Assembly (NCBI RefSeq): GCF_000350225.1
Contig: NW_005179158.1
Coordinates: 678,158-742,157 of the forward strand
Source of the DNA: Chondrus crispus
Taxonomy: Eukaryota; Rhodophyta; Florideophyceae; Gigartinales; Gigartinaceae
Length of the DNA: 64,000 nt
Reading direction: 5' to 3'
Position numbers and translations under genes: made by a program. Below are positions 31,007 to 42,800 of this stretch, in pieces (within the stretch, counting starts at the first letter, position 1; the number at the start of each line of letters is the position of its first letter). Below the pieces are notes generated by a model. That model was given only the letters and a program-made list of their open reading frames with translations. It did not search any database and was not told where the DNA came from.

Positions 31007-32218
31007 TCATTGAAACTTTCGCGATCGCAAGCCAAAGGCCTGGTAGCCCATCCCCGATTTATCAGACATGCGGCCATTCCAAGACAGGCTGCCTTCCACT
31101 TCCTTATGCACACGTCCAGAATTCCCTGCAATGATATTATGTGCACTCTTCCGGATATCATGGTTGACGCTTCTGCTTCTTGTTTTCCTGCGTGCAGGCG
31201 GCTGTAAGTTGCGTTCAATTTCTTTAGAGTTAGCATCACTACTGTCTGACACATGCCGTACTTCCTTACATACCCTCTCGTGCGCATCATCCATGTGTAC
31301 GGCATTGGAAATAGCGCATATGTCTGCCGTACGAGGTGCATTCCGAGCGATGAAAACCGTGTGGTAAGGCCATATTTTCGTCATCACGGCAGAGGTCACA
31401 CTCTGTCCCGTCGTGCCTCGTCGAACCTCGCGTGGTAAGGCCATATTTTCGTCATCACGGCAGAGGTCACACTCTGTCCCGTCGTGCAACGCACAAGCTT
31501 CGTGGAGGATAAAACTTTCCGTATCACTGACTGCATCACTGGAGGAGTCTTCTGTACGGCCCATTCCTTTCCACTCTTCATCTCTTTCCTTTTCGGGAGA
31601 TGCGTTCCTGTTCTCCTTCATAACTATTAGTCGTCGGCGAACAGCTGTGTTTGCAGCCCATTGACCCTCCGCAGTGGCGAGAACTGGATGCAAACGAACT
31701 AACCGTTTCAATATCAGTTCGAATGCCTGGTTGAACATGATCTGCTCCTTGCTGTACAGATTCTTGATCTCCATAAATGTGAGTTTGCCGCTGTATGGTC
31801 CAAACGTCTTACATGTCGCAATACAGCTTTCAGCCGACTTCATGACTGCACGAGAGAATGACAGGGGCGTTTGCAATATCTCCGGTATTGGCCGGATTCC
31901 GGCTTCTTTTGCGGCAGAGTTATAGACATCAATTGCAGCCTTAAGTTCTCTACCTAACGAAAAAAAGGACGTTTCCTTGGAGTTTCGACCTTTCTTTGGT
32001 GCCGGAAGTACTCCCCGAAAAGAGGCGTATATATTTGAATTGCTGTTCCGGTCAAAAACTGTGGGCAACCCGGCAGGCCCAATTGTGCTCTTTATATTGG
32101 ACAGATCGGACTTCAAAGACTTGACATCGACTTTTGTCTCGCTCGTATCATTTGCAACTCTCCGAAGCTGTGCTTCAATGATTTCGAGCTTTCGTAGGAC
32201 GGCGACGAGGGTTGCCAT
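31007..32218 (-). CDS. CMC second protein, candidate TnpA-like partner, 403 aa
   Basis: The ORF diverges from the transposase gene. The longest frame starts at 32377, but Met at 32218 (MATLVAVLRKLEIIEAQLRR) has a better context (AAAAATGGC) and opens directly into a predicted coiled coil (residues ~3-45). A conserved-looking middle follows (SLGRELKAAIDVYNSAAKEA, KTFGPYSGKLTFMEIKNLYS). Then come an acidic stretch with HDGTECDLCRDDENMALP and a basic C-terminus (PARRKTRSRSVNHD). In En/Spm-type transposons a second protein binds subterminal repeats and assists Tnp2. Coiled coil, basic tail and gene position fit that role, but I recognise no domain, so the function is inference. Confidence 0.6.
   Translation of the reverse strand: MATLVAVLRKLEIIEAQLRRVANDTSETKVDVKSLKSDLSNIKSTIGPAGLPTVFDRNSNSNIYASFRGVLPAPKKGRNSKETSFFSLGRELKAAIDVYNSAAKEAGIRPIPEILQTPLSFSRAVMKSAESCIATCKTFGPYSGKLTFMEIKNLYSKEQIMFNQAFELILKRLVRLHPVLATAEGQWAANTAVRRRLIVMKENRNASPEKERDEEWKGMGRTEDSSSDAVSDTESFILHEACALHDGTECDLCRDDENMALPREVRRGTTGQSVTSAVMTKIWPYHTVFIARNAPRTADICAISNAVHMDDAHERVCKEVRHVSDSSDANSKEIERNLQPPARRKTRSRSVNHDIRKSAHNIIAGNSGRVHKEVEGSLSWNGRMSDKSGMGYQAFGLRSRKFQ
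31361..31487. repeat. Tandem duplication inside the CMC second ORF
   Basis: A 56-bp block starting GTGGTAAGGCCATATTTTCG occurs at 31361-31416 and 31432-31487 with no visible differences, a period of 71 bases. Because 71 is not a multiple of three, the two copies are read in different frames of the same ORF (DGTECDLCRDD in one, GQSVTSAVMTK in the other). Confidence 0.9.
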
Positions 32219-32727
32219 TTTTTGTTGTCCACAGTAATTGGCTTGAAGGAGCGCGTCAGGTCTGTGAAATTGAGGCGAAGGACGTGTGAAGGATGGAGAG
32301 GTTGATGAAGATATGAGGAAAACTGGGGTGATGTGAAGACAAGTTGAGGAGTGTATTGCAGAAGGAGGGTGTGTCAATAGAACTTGATGGGGATAGGTTC
32401 AGGACGCAAGTGGGGAATTAGATGAATGGACTAAACAGAATTGGAGCCCAACCAAAGCTCTCAGGCTTTATGGACACTCTATTCAGATGGAACGAAGCGA
32501 AATACGCGCTTCACATCAATTTCGGTTCCCGCCGGAACGAAACCACAATTTTGAAATCCGTATGCCTCGGGTTTCGGGTGCGGAGGCTGCCATGGAACTC
32601 GCACATTGACTAGCCAAAGCTTGACGCAGCCACGGTACATGTATAACCCTGCAGTATACATATGCAGTAGATCTACCTCTGAGGGTTAGCACATAATTTT
32701 ATTGAACGTCTGGGAACGCGCGTATCG
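32219..32727. promoter_or_regulatory. Divergent promoter region between the two CMC genes
   Basis: About 510 bases separate the two start codons. The region must drive both genes if they are expressed. No clear TATA box stands out. It has no other gene. Confidence 0.45.
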
Positions 32728-35700
32728 ATGGCGAACTTGGTGATATGTCCGACGATATACAAATGCAGATGCGACGGGCGTCCACGGGTCAGAAAGACCT
32801 CTTTAAGACACAAGAGAGCTGCAGAAGAGAAACTGAAGAAGTCAGATGCAGCTAGAACTGGTCAGAACAATTTTGTTCTGCCTCTCCCGACTCCGTACAG
32901 CGGGCGATTTTGTCCTGATTCCAGTCCTGTGATCGAGGGATCACTGCATTCTTCGCAAAGCTCTAATTGGTCTTCACGGCATGTATCGGACCATGATGCG
33001 TCTCTGGAAAGCGCTCTCCATCCTTACGCAGATTCAGATAGACCTTCTGAGATCAATCCAAATACAGTTGGTTCTCACCTACCCCAAACGCCAGTACCAT
33101 CTATATCTTCCAGGGATAGCATCTGCAGTGACTTCACCAGGGAGTGTACTGAGTGCCCTTCTGTAGGAATGAGGGGTGTCGCACCTGATCCCGAGAACGC
33201 TGTATTCGCTGCAAGTTCAAGACAAAATACGGATGACGACTCTCTCCAAAACTTCCTCGAAGAGGTATCCCAAAGTGTTTCCTGTAGCAGCCTATGGGAC
33301 GGTAACGTCCTCATTGATTCGGAGGACATATCCACGACAAAAATGGATATGATGTTCAGATGGCACTCAAAAGTCTTGGAGTTTTGGCTCAAGCATAAAG
33401 TGACAGACTCGGCAATGAATGACGTTTTGATGATACAGAAGGCTCCGTACAAGACTTGGTCCCGAGTACGAGACGCTTTGTATGAATCGGAGGACGTACA
33501 AATTGACAGGTTCTACATGTGCGCGCAGTCCCACAAACATCTCAAAACTCTGATGTCAGGGGAAGTTGAGCGGTGCGATATAAAAAACTGTGAGGGAAAG
33601 GTGAAGCAGTTTGGGTATATTCGCATATGGGATAGAATCAAGGCCCGACTTCGCAGCGCGTCATTGGGACCGGACATGGTGAGGTACTACCATAACGAGC
33701 TCGAAATTATTTCCGGTAACGGTCCTGCAACATATCGCGATGTATTTTCCGGTTCCGTCTTTCGTGATACAGCCAACAGGCTCGGAGGGCTCGAAGCAGT
33801 TAAAAACGACATCTTTCTCATAGTCTCTGGGGATGGCGCGCAACCGTATCGTTCCACCACATATGATATGTGGCCTTTTGTTTGCATGATCGCCAATTTG
33901 GCCCCCTGCGACAGGGTCAAAACCAAGAACATGCTGCCGTTTGTGTGCGTGCCCGGTCCAAATCAACCAAAGGATTTGATATCCTTTCTTGAGCCCTTCT
34001 TGCAAGAAATGAGGCAGCTATCAAGGGGCGTTCCTTGTCGCCGTTGGGATGGAAATGAAGTTGTCGTTCGATGCCACATACTTTTACTCGAGGGTGACCT
34101 GGCGGCGTTATGTAAGCTATGTTGCGTAAAGGGTTACAATGGGCTTCGCGGTTGTATGTACTGCCTCATCAAAGGCATTTGTGTCAAGCACACGTATTTC
34201 CCCAGCTTCGAGAGAGATGCATGTGGTAAAAGACGTGTATTTTGGCGTTCCGACGATTTGCCCATGCGAAATGAAGCAGAGACAGAAAAGAATATTAGAC
34301 AAATTGAGTGTCTTCGTGGGTTGGTGCAGAGAGGCTCACAGAAAGAGATGAATCAACTATGCAAATCTTCGGGAATCAATGGGGAATCCCAGCTGTTCTC
34401 GCGGTCATCCCTTATTCCCTACCGCAGTGTGCCGCTGGACTACATGCATCTTTTACTTATCAATATTGCCAGTAGTCTTGTGGACTTGATATATGAGGAA
34501 GATTGGATGACACCAGAGAAGGAAAGGTCGATTGAGGCCGCATTGTTGGAATTTGGGGGCGGAGTTGCCTCCGAGACTCGTCGCCCTCGCTCGTTGCGGC
34601 AACGAAGAATGTTCAAAGCCGAAGAGTGGAAGTTTTTTGTCCTTCAATCTTCCCTGATTGTCTTTCATGACCTCCTTCCGGAAGAGTTTCTAGAAGGATG
34701 GCATTTATTCGTACAGATCGTCGAACTTTGCACACGACCTCACCTCCCTGAGGCCGATGTGAATAACCTCGAGCATTTTTGCCGAAAGTTCTATGCCTTC
34801 TACGAAACAACGTTTTACGACGGTGTACCGGAGAAAATTCGGGCATGCAAGATGACGATACACTACGTGCTGCATCTCGCTGATTCTGTGCGAAATTGCG
34901 GTCCTCTACTAAACGTGTCCCAGTTTCCTATGGAACGATTTATTGGAGAGGCTGTCCACGCTCTGAATGCGACACACTTGGCGGCGGAGTCCGTGCTACA
35001 GCACTGGAAGTTTCAGGCTTCATGCATTACTACCAACTGAGGACTGGTATCGCGTCTGGGTTGTTACATTTTGTGCATAATGCAACGCGGTATCCTCGAG
35101 ACAAACTTCAAGTCACGTCCAGCCTACCAGAATTTGATGAAGTTATGCTGTGCCACCCTTTTCAAGCATCTACAATTGATTTGTTGCACGCATCGTTGGA
35201 TGTGAATGTGAACAAGCTCATGGAAGACCTGTACATAAATCGGTTTGAAACGGACCGGGACACTGCGCGTCAACTCTTGATACGACATCCAAACGTGACT
35301 CTCTGGGGCAGAATGGCATTTCGCAGCCAGTTTTCCGATGAGTCCCGTGTCGTCTATATAGGTTGTTCCGCACTGCACTTCGGACAGGATCGAAGGCGTA
35401 ACTACTATGTCGCTGGGGAATACGAAGACGGAAGGTTGCAGAGTGGCACATTGGCAGTATACTATGGGCAGGTAATACAGTTTGTCGAACATCGCGTTGT
35501 GTTCCAGGGAAAGGCGATGACGTTTTTGCTTGCGCTGGTGGCGTGGGTTGCAGCTGGCCTGAAAAATGGAGAGCAAGGTCAAGTTTACGTCGACCGTGGA
35601 CGCGACGATCCTCGTCTCTTCGGCAACACAGTTGTAGAGGGTGTGGATGTCATTCAACGCCACATTGCGGTCGTAGAGAAGATCAGGGCTGTTGGGAGGC

Positions 35701-35804
35701 GCCATAATAAACGGACGTACTTCGCAGATGGGGAATTCATCTGGGGGGAGCTTTTGAAGGAAACGGGCCGTGCAGTGCTACGGGGATTTGGAAACGGAAG
35801 ATGA
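32728..35804 (+). CDS. Tnp2-type transposase of the CMC superfamily
   Basis: The first 770 residues (32728-35040) are one open frame. After a Ser-rich, probably disordered N-terminus comes the Tnp2 (PF02992-like) catalytic region: IFLIVSGDGAQPYRSTTYDM (first Asp near residue 369), WPFVCMIANLAP, LPFVCVPGPNQPKDLISFLE, RCHILLLEGDLAAL (second Asp near 456), a GCMYC zinc-like pair and VPLDYMHLL near 571. This order matches the En/Spm TNP2 pattern (WPVVLVNYNLPP, IPGPKQPG, NDFPAYGNLSGW, DxMH). The C-terminal region (34990-35804, with HFGQDRRRNYYVAGEYEDGR) continues in another frame. The change near 34990-35010 may be a frameshift or an unrecognised small intron. The enzyme would cut and join transposon ends in the nucleus. 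Apart from that junction the gene looks whole. Confidence 0.85.
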
Positions 35805-37177
35805 AATCCAAGAATTAAGCGGTGGTACTAGTATTGCTTGCGGCAGGGGCTTATCTGGTGATGCGGGCTTGGCATAATAGGATTCCAGACTGAATGAATG
35901 TGAAAGGGAAGAAATAATACCGAACCTATTGATCGATCGATATGCATCTCTTGTATCGCTTCCTGGAACCTCACAGGACTCAGTGAGTACGTAGCACCCC
36001 TCCCAAACCGAACATCGAGACTCATGCCGCGTAGCTTCACCTACTTTTACCTTACTGCATACTCGTCGCAGCTAATTGTTGCCCTTGACGGATCTGCACA
36101 AGTTGCAAAATCACCGTGAACCGAAGCGGGTCCTCACCGGGTCCATGCACGTGGGGTGAAAGGCCAGTAGATATCGTAAGCTCACGGGACAAATAATTCA
36201 AAATTGGGGCTCAATGGCTGCGAGAGTGGGGACGAGTGGATGCCAAATGCAGCTGACTGCGGCCGCGCATCATACTGTACAGAACCAAAAATTCACACCC
36301 CTTGATCTACCTTCTAGGCTATCACTTGGCGTTTTCCTCCATCCATTCTGCATGAAGCGCAAATCGTCTCGTACCCTCATCTTCATCGCCTCCCGTTGCC
36401 TTGTTTCCATCTCCGCCGCTGTTAGCTTTCCTTTCTCCCTACCACCGATCTTTCATTGCATCCATCTTCGTCTCGGCGTCTCCCCTGATGTCGAAAGACC
36501 CCTTCCCGTCCCTTTTGCCGCTCCCTATCCCCTACCATAGCTCTCCTCCCTCCTCTGGCAGACCTAGTCGTTTTTTTCGTGTGCTCTCCGCTGTCAATCT
36601 CTTCGTCTTGGCAGTCGTCCCCACCGCCACCTTCCACTTTCTGACCCGCTTTGCCCTCATCGAGGTCTTTATTGTTTTGCAGTGCGTCTTATTCTAATTC
36701 CTACACCCACGCCTTCTCGCACAGGTTTCACCAGTTTTTCGCCTGAAGATTGTATGTTTCCCACTCGGCTCACCTCTATCCTCTCTAATGTTTCGCACTT
36801 TTTGCGCACACGTTCGCCTTCTCCTCATCCACCAAGCCTCTGCTGCACATTATTCTCCTCGACAGCTAGCCTCATTCTGTGAGTTTATTGATCTCTTTCC
36901 TTTCCCCCCAATGATGCCTTCTCCTCCATCATAGCCTACACTTTGCTCTCATATCTCGCACTGACTTTTCTCGTCTTTTGCGTTCTTTTCGACCTCTTTG
37001 CAAGATATTAAACCGCTAATGTCCCTCACGTGCAGCTCACCATCCCGTTCATCACATGTCTTGCCTCCCTACAGGCATTTTGGCTATCTCATTTCTCAAA
37101 CCTAGACCAGTACACACGTTTCATCATGTATGTCGACATAATCGCCTAACTCCCTTTCCTCCCCTATCTTCCTGAAT
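35805..37177 (+). other. CMC cargo region upstream of the GT2 fragment
   Basis: About 1.4 kb, pyrimidine-rich from 36320. Short frames with membrane-like segments (VNLFVLAVVPTATFHFLTRF near 36590) and several AG-ended pyrimidine tracts could be the N-terminal exons of the glycosyltransferase gene. I cannot assign exons with certainty. Confidence 0.35.
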
Positions 37178-39175
37178 TTGCTCTGGACATTGCCACCTGT
37201 CTCTGCAACACTTGTCAAATTTTGCCCTTTTAACGCTAATCCTTACCCAACTTACGATCGCACTTCGGCCTCCCTGGTCCTTACGTCAACTCTCGTCGTC
37301 GTGCTTACTCTTCGCTGTCAACTTTACCCGCTAATTGAAATCTATTCGGCCGAAGGTTCCTCTTCTTTAATCTTTCATCCATTCATATATGGCCTCGAGC
37401 TCGTGTTTTATGCAGCTGTGGTGCAAATTAGCGGCTCGCCACCCCCACGGCGATTATGGGCCCCCATGTAGCGATGTTTGTATACTTGACGGTGCTGCTT
37501 CTTGTCGGCGTGGCGGTCTCTGTGGTATCTAAAAGCCACTGGCAGCGACTCTAATGGCGATACACGAGCGGTTCTTTCAGGCAGCCGAAGATGGAAGGCT
37601 GGTTCATTCGCCTTGGCCGGTGCAGATTGCAAAAGCTTTTGATTTAACCCCGCAACAAAGAAAGCCGAAACGGGAAGGCTCGGCCATGAAGCGAGCTGCA
37701 CGGGTGCTGTTGTACCATGCGGTGATGGTTTTGTTTTTATGGTCTGTGTTTCATTTTAGCCTACCACCACTCGGGGACCATATTGCAATGGCCTCATTTG
37801 GATCGCGGTTTTGCTGGCTTCCGAATTCTATATATATCTGCGATGAAAACCCTACTAACGATGGACCAGCAGGGTTGCTAGGAACTTTTAGCATTGCGTC
37901 GACCTTTCTAACAAATGTCGTTCATATTCTGCGATGGGTATCGCTTCTGGCTTTGCCGGCAATGATTCTGAACTGTCAGGCAAGTGGGGTTTCCGCGAGC
38001 GATCTGGAAACGTCTGCCAACAATCTCCGAAATGATGCAGCAAGGAAAAGTTGTTGACGAAGAAGCAGGTGTGCAAGAGATTGGTTTGGTAGCGGATACG
38101 ACGGACAAGACAAATAAGACGGACAAGACGAAGCTAGACCTGTACTTCACGTTGTACTTTCAATATGTAACTAGGAGAGATAACGCGAGACTAGCGAGGG
38201 AAATTCGAAGAGGGCGGCAGCAGTGTTTAAGAGGAGCGGGATCCCTGAACGGATGTGGAGGGTCGAGGTGGTGACGGATCAAGGGTTGAATTTGAGCGAT
38301 GAGATTGACGACCCAGGAATGTATGAGATTGTTGTACTCTTTTCGTACGAGGCAGACGGAGGGGTGCTGTGCAAGGCTCGTGCGTTAAATTATGCGATCA
38401 CGGCGTCGCCAGCAGATGAAATGGACTGGATTGTACATCTCGATGAGGACACACGATTCGATGAGGACACGGTTCGTGCAATTATGCAGCATTGCGGGCG
38501 GGAAAGTTACCTTACTTGTATGGCTAAGACACAGAGGTTGCCACGAATCGGGCAAGGTCCGATTTTTTATGGACGAGGGATGGCAACTTGACAGTAGCGG
38601 GCAGCGGAGACGTAGACAATTCGAACTGGGTGACAACGCCTGCCGACTCGAGACGGGTATCAGACGGCTGTGGGCGTTATCGGATCCAGTATGAGTGTGG
38701 GGAGGTGTGGGGAAGTGTGGGTAGTTATGCACGGTTCGTTTGTGGTAGCCTGCAATTTCGTGGAGAAGAAGGTGACGTTTGACCACGGGGTTGAAGGGAG
38801 CATGGCTGGGGACGCGTTCTTCGGGATGACAGCGCGGTCACGCGGGGTGCGATTAGCATAGATCGGCGCGTTATTGTTCGAGCACAGCCCGGTCCCGCTG
38901 AAGGAATCCATCAAGCAGCGGGTGCGGTGGCTCGTGGGCGGGCTGGGTGTGGTGAGTAGCACGCCGATCCCGTGGCGGTCGAGCGTCATGATGCGGGTGT
39001 TGACGACGCTGTGGGCTGCAATGCCGTGGACTTACGCGGCGCTGGCTGTGGGACTGCTGATAGGGTCGGGCAGTACGGGGATGTCGCGGATGAACTGGTA
39101 CTTCTACGTGCCCCACGCGCAGGAGGCCCCGCCCCGGCAGGAAGGGCGGGCTCTTATCTACCGGCGACGTGAAGA
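37178..39175 (+). pseudogene. Captured, degraded egghead/BRE-3-like GT2 glycosyltransferase gene
   Basis: The fragment encodes a membrane glycosyltransferase of family GT2. Blocks in order: hydrophobic N-terminal segments (LLYHAVMVLFLWSVFHF, FLTNVVHILRWVSLLALP), then YFTLYFQYVTRRDNARLARE, MWRVEVVTDQGLNL, GGVLCKARALNYAI, DWIVHLDEDTRFDEDTV (the LDEDT metal/sugar site), WVVMHGSFVVACNFVE, TFDHGVEGSMAGDAFFGMTA and SIKQRVRWLVGGLGVV (QxxRW). A C-terminal membrane segment follows. This block order is that of egghead/BRE-3 beta-1,4-mannosyltransferases, which act in glycolipid synthesis in the secretory pathway. Several frame changes and at least one in-frame stop (38858-38860) break it. The donor and acceptor of the ancestral enzyme are unknown. 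The start is uncertain. Confidence 0.82.
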
Positions 39176-39529
39176 GGTGAAGGTACCTCAACTTGTCCAC
39201 GCTCGCCGCCTCCCTCCCCCCGCCACGCAGGAGCTGCTCCCAGCCGTCCCCGACCCCTCGCTGCTGTGCTACCGTGCGCACTCCCCCCCGGCGACGCCTC
39301 GCCGCTCGTGCCGGAGACCGCACCGCCAGCGTCGAGGCAGGAAAGCGCGCTGGCGTCCCATAGGCTCACGTCATGCAACTCAGCTCTCCAGCGTGCACTC
39401 TTCCATGCGCATCCAAGGGAGACGTGGGCAAGTTTGTCTGTCATACGGGATGATGACCCGCACGTCATCGGCGAATTATTCTGCAGAATTAGCAATAAAT
39501 AATTGATTTGTTTCAGAACCGCCTTTAAT
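39176..39529. other. CMC region after the GT2 fragment
   Basis: About 350 bases with no recognised gene. Frames are open but the products are Pro/Arg-rich and probably reflect GC-rich composition. Confidence 0.4.
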
Positions 39530-39878
39530 GTATAGGTGCATGCCTCGCGAGTGGTCCACTACCAGATCATCATGGTGCAGATGTGGCACGCATAGGAATA
39601 CAGAAGTGGTCCGTGAAGGGACCAGCACTGGTCGGGGAAACGGAAATATTGTAAATTAGAAGAGGGACAAATACAATTAATGGTCAATGAATGGAGAACG
39701 GGCTGGCCCGGCAATGGTCCGTCTTGGTCCATTAATTTGCGTTAACGGACCAATGAGTTAGGTCTTACCACACTCGGTTGTCATACAACGTTAAATGTAA
39801 AACATTACCAGTCATGGACCACTTACGAACCATACTGATCGACCAGTAATTGCATTTAACTGACCAATGATGAAACCT
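39530..39878. repeat. CMC right subterminal region with TGGTC/GACCA motifs
   Basis: At least ten TGGTC or GACCA pentamers in both orientations, many extended to TGGTCC or GGACCA (for example GTGGTCCACTACCA, CAATGGTCCGTCTTGGTCC, CTGACCAATGATG). They are denser than at the left end. No gene is present. Confidence 0.75.
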
Positions 39879-39891
39879 ATTTCTGCTAGGG
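39879..39891 (-). repeat. CMC transposon right terminal inverted repeat
   Basis: ATTTCTGCTAGGG is the exact complement of 25412-25424. GTG (39892-39894) follows, and after it Element 2 pol resumes. Confidence 0.92.
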
Positions 39892-42800
39892 GTGGTGCTC
39901 GTACCGAAGAAAGACGGGTCTCTTCGGTTCTGCGTGGACTACCGGCGTCTCAACGCGAAGACTGCAGCGGATTCGTATCCGCTGCCACGGATGGACGACT
40001 GCATCGACTCGTTAGGAGATGCAGCCGTCTTCACCACGTTGGACTGCAATTCCGGTTATTGGCAGATCCCGGTCGCTCCGGAAGATCGGGATAAGACCAC
40101 GTTTACGACGCACATGGGCACGTTTCGCCACTTGCGCATGCCGTTTGGACTCAAAGGGGCACCGGCCACCTTCCAACGTGCGCTCGACATAATACTCTCC
40201 GGAGTCCGCTGGCAAATATGCCTCGTCTATCTCGACGACGTGATCGTGTTCTCCCGTATGCACGTAGAACACGCGAGGCATCTCGATACCGTCTTGAGCT
40301 TACTGCGGAGTTCCGGTATCTCCCTTAAGCTCAAGAAGTGCAGCTTCTTCCGACCGAAGGTGCACTACCTGGGGCACGTCATCTCCCCAGGCAAGTTGAG
40401 CGTGGCCGATACGGCGGCCGACGCTTTCAAGACGTTCACGTTCCCGAGGACGTTGACGCAAGTGCGCTCGTTCCTCGGGGCGTGTAACGTATACCGCCGA
40501 TTCGTTAAGGGGTTCTCTAAGATTGCGCGTCCTCTGACCGACATGACGCGCAAGGATTCGGATCCCGATTTCTATAACCCTACGGAGCTGCAACTTCAGG
40601 CGTTCGAGAACCTTAAGAAATGCATGATCGCTCCGCCGATCCTCGCGTTGCCCCGGCACGGTCGTCCGTACATGATAGACACCGACGCGAGTGCCTACCA
40701 ACTCGGCTGCACCTTACTTCAGGAGCACGAAGAGCCGAACGACTGGCGCCCCGTGGGGTATTGGTCGTACTCACTGTCCGATAGTGAGCGCAACTACAGC
40801 GCTACCGAACGCGAGTGCTTCGCCGTAGTGTGGGCCGTCCGCACACTACGGCCGTACGTAGAAGGCACGAAGTTCACCGTACGGACGGACCATGACGCCC
40901 TCCGATGGCTCATGTCCCTCACCGACAGTTCCGGAAGACTCACCCGGTGGCGGCTACGTCTGGCTGAATACGATTTCACCATTCAGTACCGCCCCGGACG
41001 CGTGCATCAGGTGCCCGATGCCCTGTCACGACTCGTGTCGCCGAAGGTCGCCGATGACCTTCGCTCCACCGTCGAGGTGGATGACGACATCCCCACTTTC
41101 GACGGGGGCACGACAGTTCGAGACGTATCGAACGAGCTCGCGGACCACGCTTGTACCGCGAGCTGTGATCATCAGGCCGTCCATGTCTTCGTGACGACAC
41201 GGAACCAAGCTGAAGCCCGGACAAGGTCGCGCGTACGGGCGCGCGACGAACCGCGAGGAGACGACGAGGCCCCCGCTCTCCAAGGACCCAATTCGTTTTG
41301 GGAGGAGAACGACGAGTTCGACGCCGCCGACATCCAGCGCGCCGAAGACCCCGATGCTGGCGCGCTCGACTCCCCGGTCGCCCCACCGCAGGACGACCTT
41401 CCGGCCCCTCTTACGATAGAGGAGATAGCCGAGGAGCAACGCGTGGATGACTTCTGCCAAACCGTTTTGGCACGACAGTCAGAGTCCCGGGACTCCGCGT
41501 TCTTCGAGGACCACCAAGGGGTGCTCAAGCGGAGACACCCCTTCGACCCTGATATCGTACAGGTGGTGGTACCTCGGACGCTCCGCGCCAGGCTCCTTCG
41601 CCTGTGCCACAACCCGGCCATCGCGGGGCACCCGGGCCAGAACCGTATGTACTACGCACTTCGACGCGAGTACTACTGGCCCCACCTGGCTGCAGACGTC
41701 GCAGCCACGGTGCGAGGGTGTCGAACCTGCGCGATGAACCGGGTGAAGCTGAGGAAACATCTCAACCGATTGAGATTGTTTCCAGCTACGAGGCCGCTCG
41801 AGAGCCTGGCCATCGACATCTTGGGGCCGCTCCCCAAGACGAAGGCAGGAAAACGGTTCCTGCTCGTGATTACGGACCGCTTTAGCAAGCTGACGCAAGT
41901 CGTGGCGCTCCGCACGATAACCGCATACACCGTCGCAGTTGCGTTCTGCGAGTCGTGGGTGTTTAAATACGGCGTCCCGCGCACGTTGCTGTCGGATAAC
42001 GGACCGCAGTTCAACGCCAAGTTCTTCCACAGCACGTGCCGTGTTCTGGGGATAACGAATATGTACACATCGGCATACCATCCCCAGACGAACGGGCAAG
42101 TTGAGCGATACAACCGAACGATCGCCGCAATGCTACGCAACTACGTAGGCGAGCATCAAGATGACTGGGACGTGTACGTGGGGCCGCTTACGTACGCGTA
42201 TAACTCCCACGTACACCGCACTACCGGCACGACGCCGTTCGAGCTCGTGCTCAGCAGACCACCGCCGGAGTTCTCGCTTCGACGACCCGACGGTGACGCC
42301 CCCCCTGCCGACAGAGGGGACCAACGCACCGAGTTCCTCAAGACCTTGGATTCGACAATCCAGAAGGCCTACGGGAGCCTGCGTCGGACGCAGGCTCGCT
42401 ACAAGCGCGACTTCGATAAGCGCGTACGACGGATCAACTCGCGACTCCGCCCGGGAGACTACGTGTACCTCAAACCCACCGATGGGGCGAAGACGTCGAA
42501 CAAGCTCGCGTCACCTGCCGTTGGATCATACCGCGTACTGGCCAACGACAAACGAACCATCACGATCGACCGTGATGGGGTGACGGAGCGCGTCTCGGCG
42601 GACCGCTGCGTGTACGCGCCCCCTCCGACGGACGCGCCACGAGCAAGCGCAACAACCCCAGGTGACCTTGCCGACAAGGTCACCGAGGGCACGCAGTACG
42701 CGGTCGAGCGTCTGCTCAAGCATCGCGTGGTAGAGGACGGAACTACAGAATTCCTCATCAAGTGGGCTGACTACGACGAGCCCACTTGGACTGCACGAAC

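Larger units (their letters stand above)
25412..39891. mobile_element. CMC (CACTA/EnSpm-like) DNA transposon, 14,480 bp, carrying captured gene fragments
   Basis: Termini are perfect 13-bp inverted repeats (CCCTAGCAGAAAT at 25412-25424 and its complement at 39879-39891) with a 3-bp target duplication. Both ends are dense in TGGTC/GACCA motifs, the kind of subterminal repetition known for En/Spm-type elements. It encodes a Tnp2-type transposase (32728-35804) and a divergent second ORF (31007-32218). Between these and the ends lie degraded copies of an SDR gene, a trehalose synthase/phosphatase gene and a GT2 gene, plus unrecognised DNA. The ends start CCCT rather than CACT, so it is a CMC relative rather than a textbook CACTA element. 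It inserted into Element 2, so it is among the youngest events here. Confidence 0.9.

Noticed and set aside
25412-39891. The 14.5-kb insert as a Polinton/Maverick
   Set aside because: It has 13-bp ends and a 3-bp duplication, and I see no protein-primed DNA polymerase, retroviral-like integrase, ATPase or capsid gene. The transposase is Tnp2-like.
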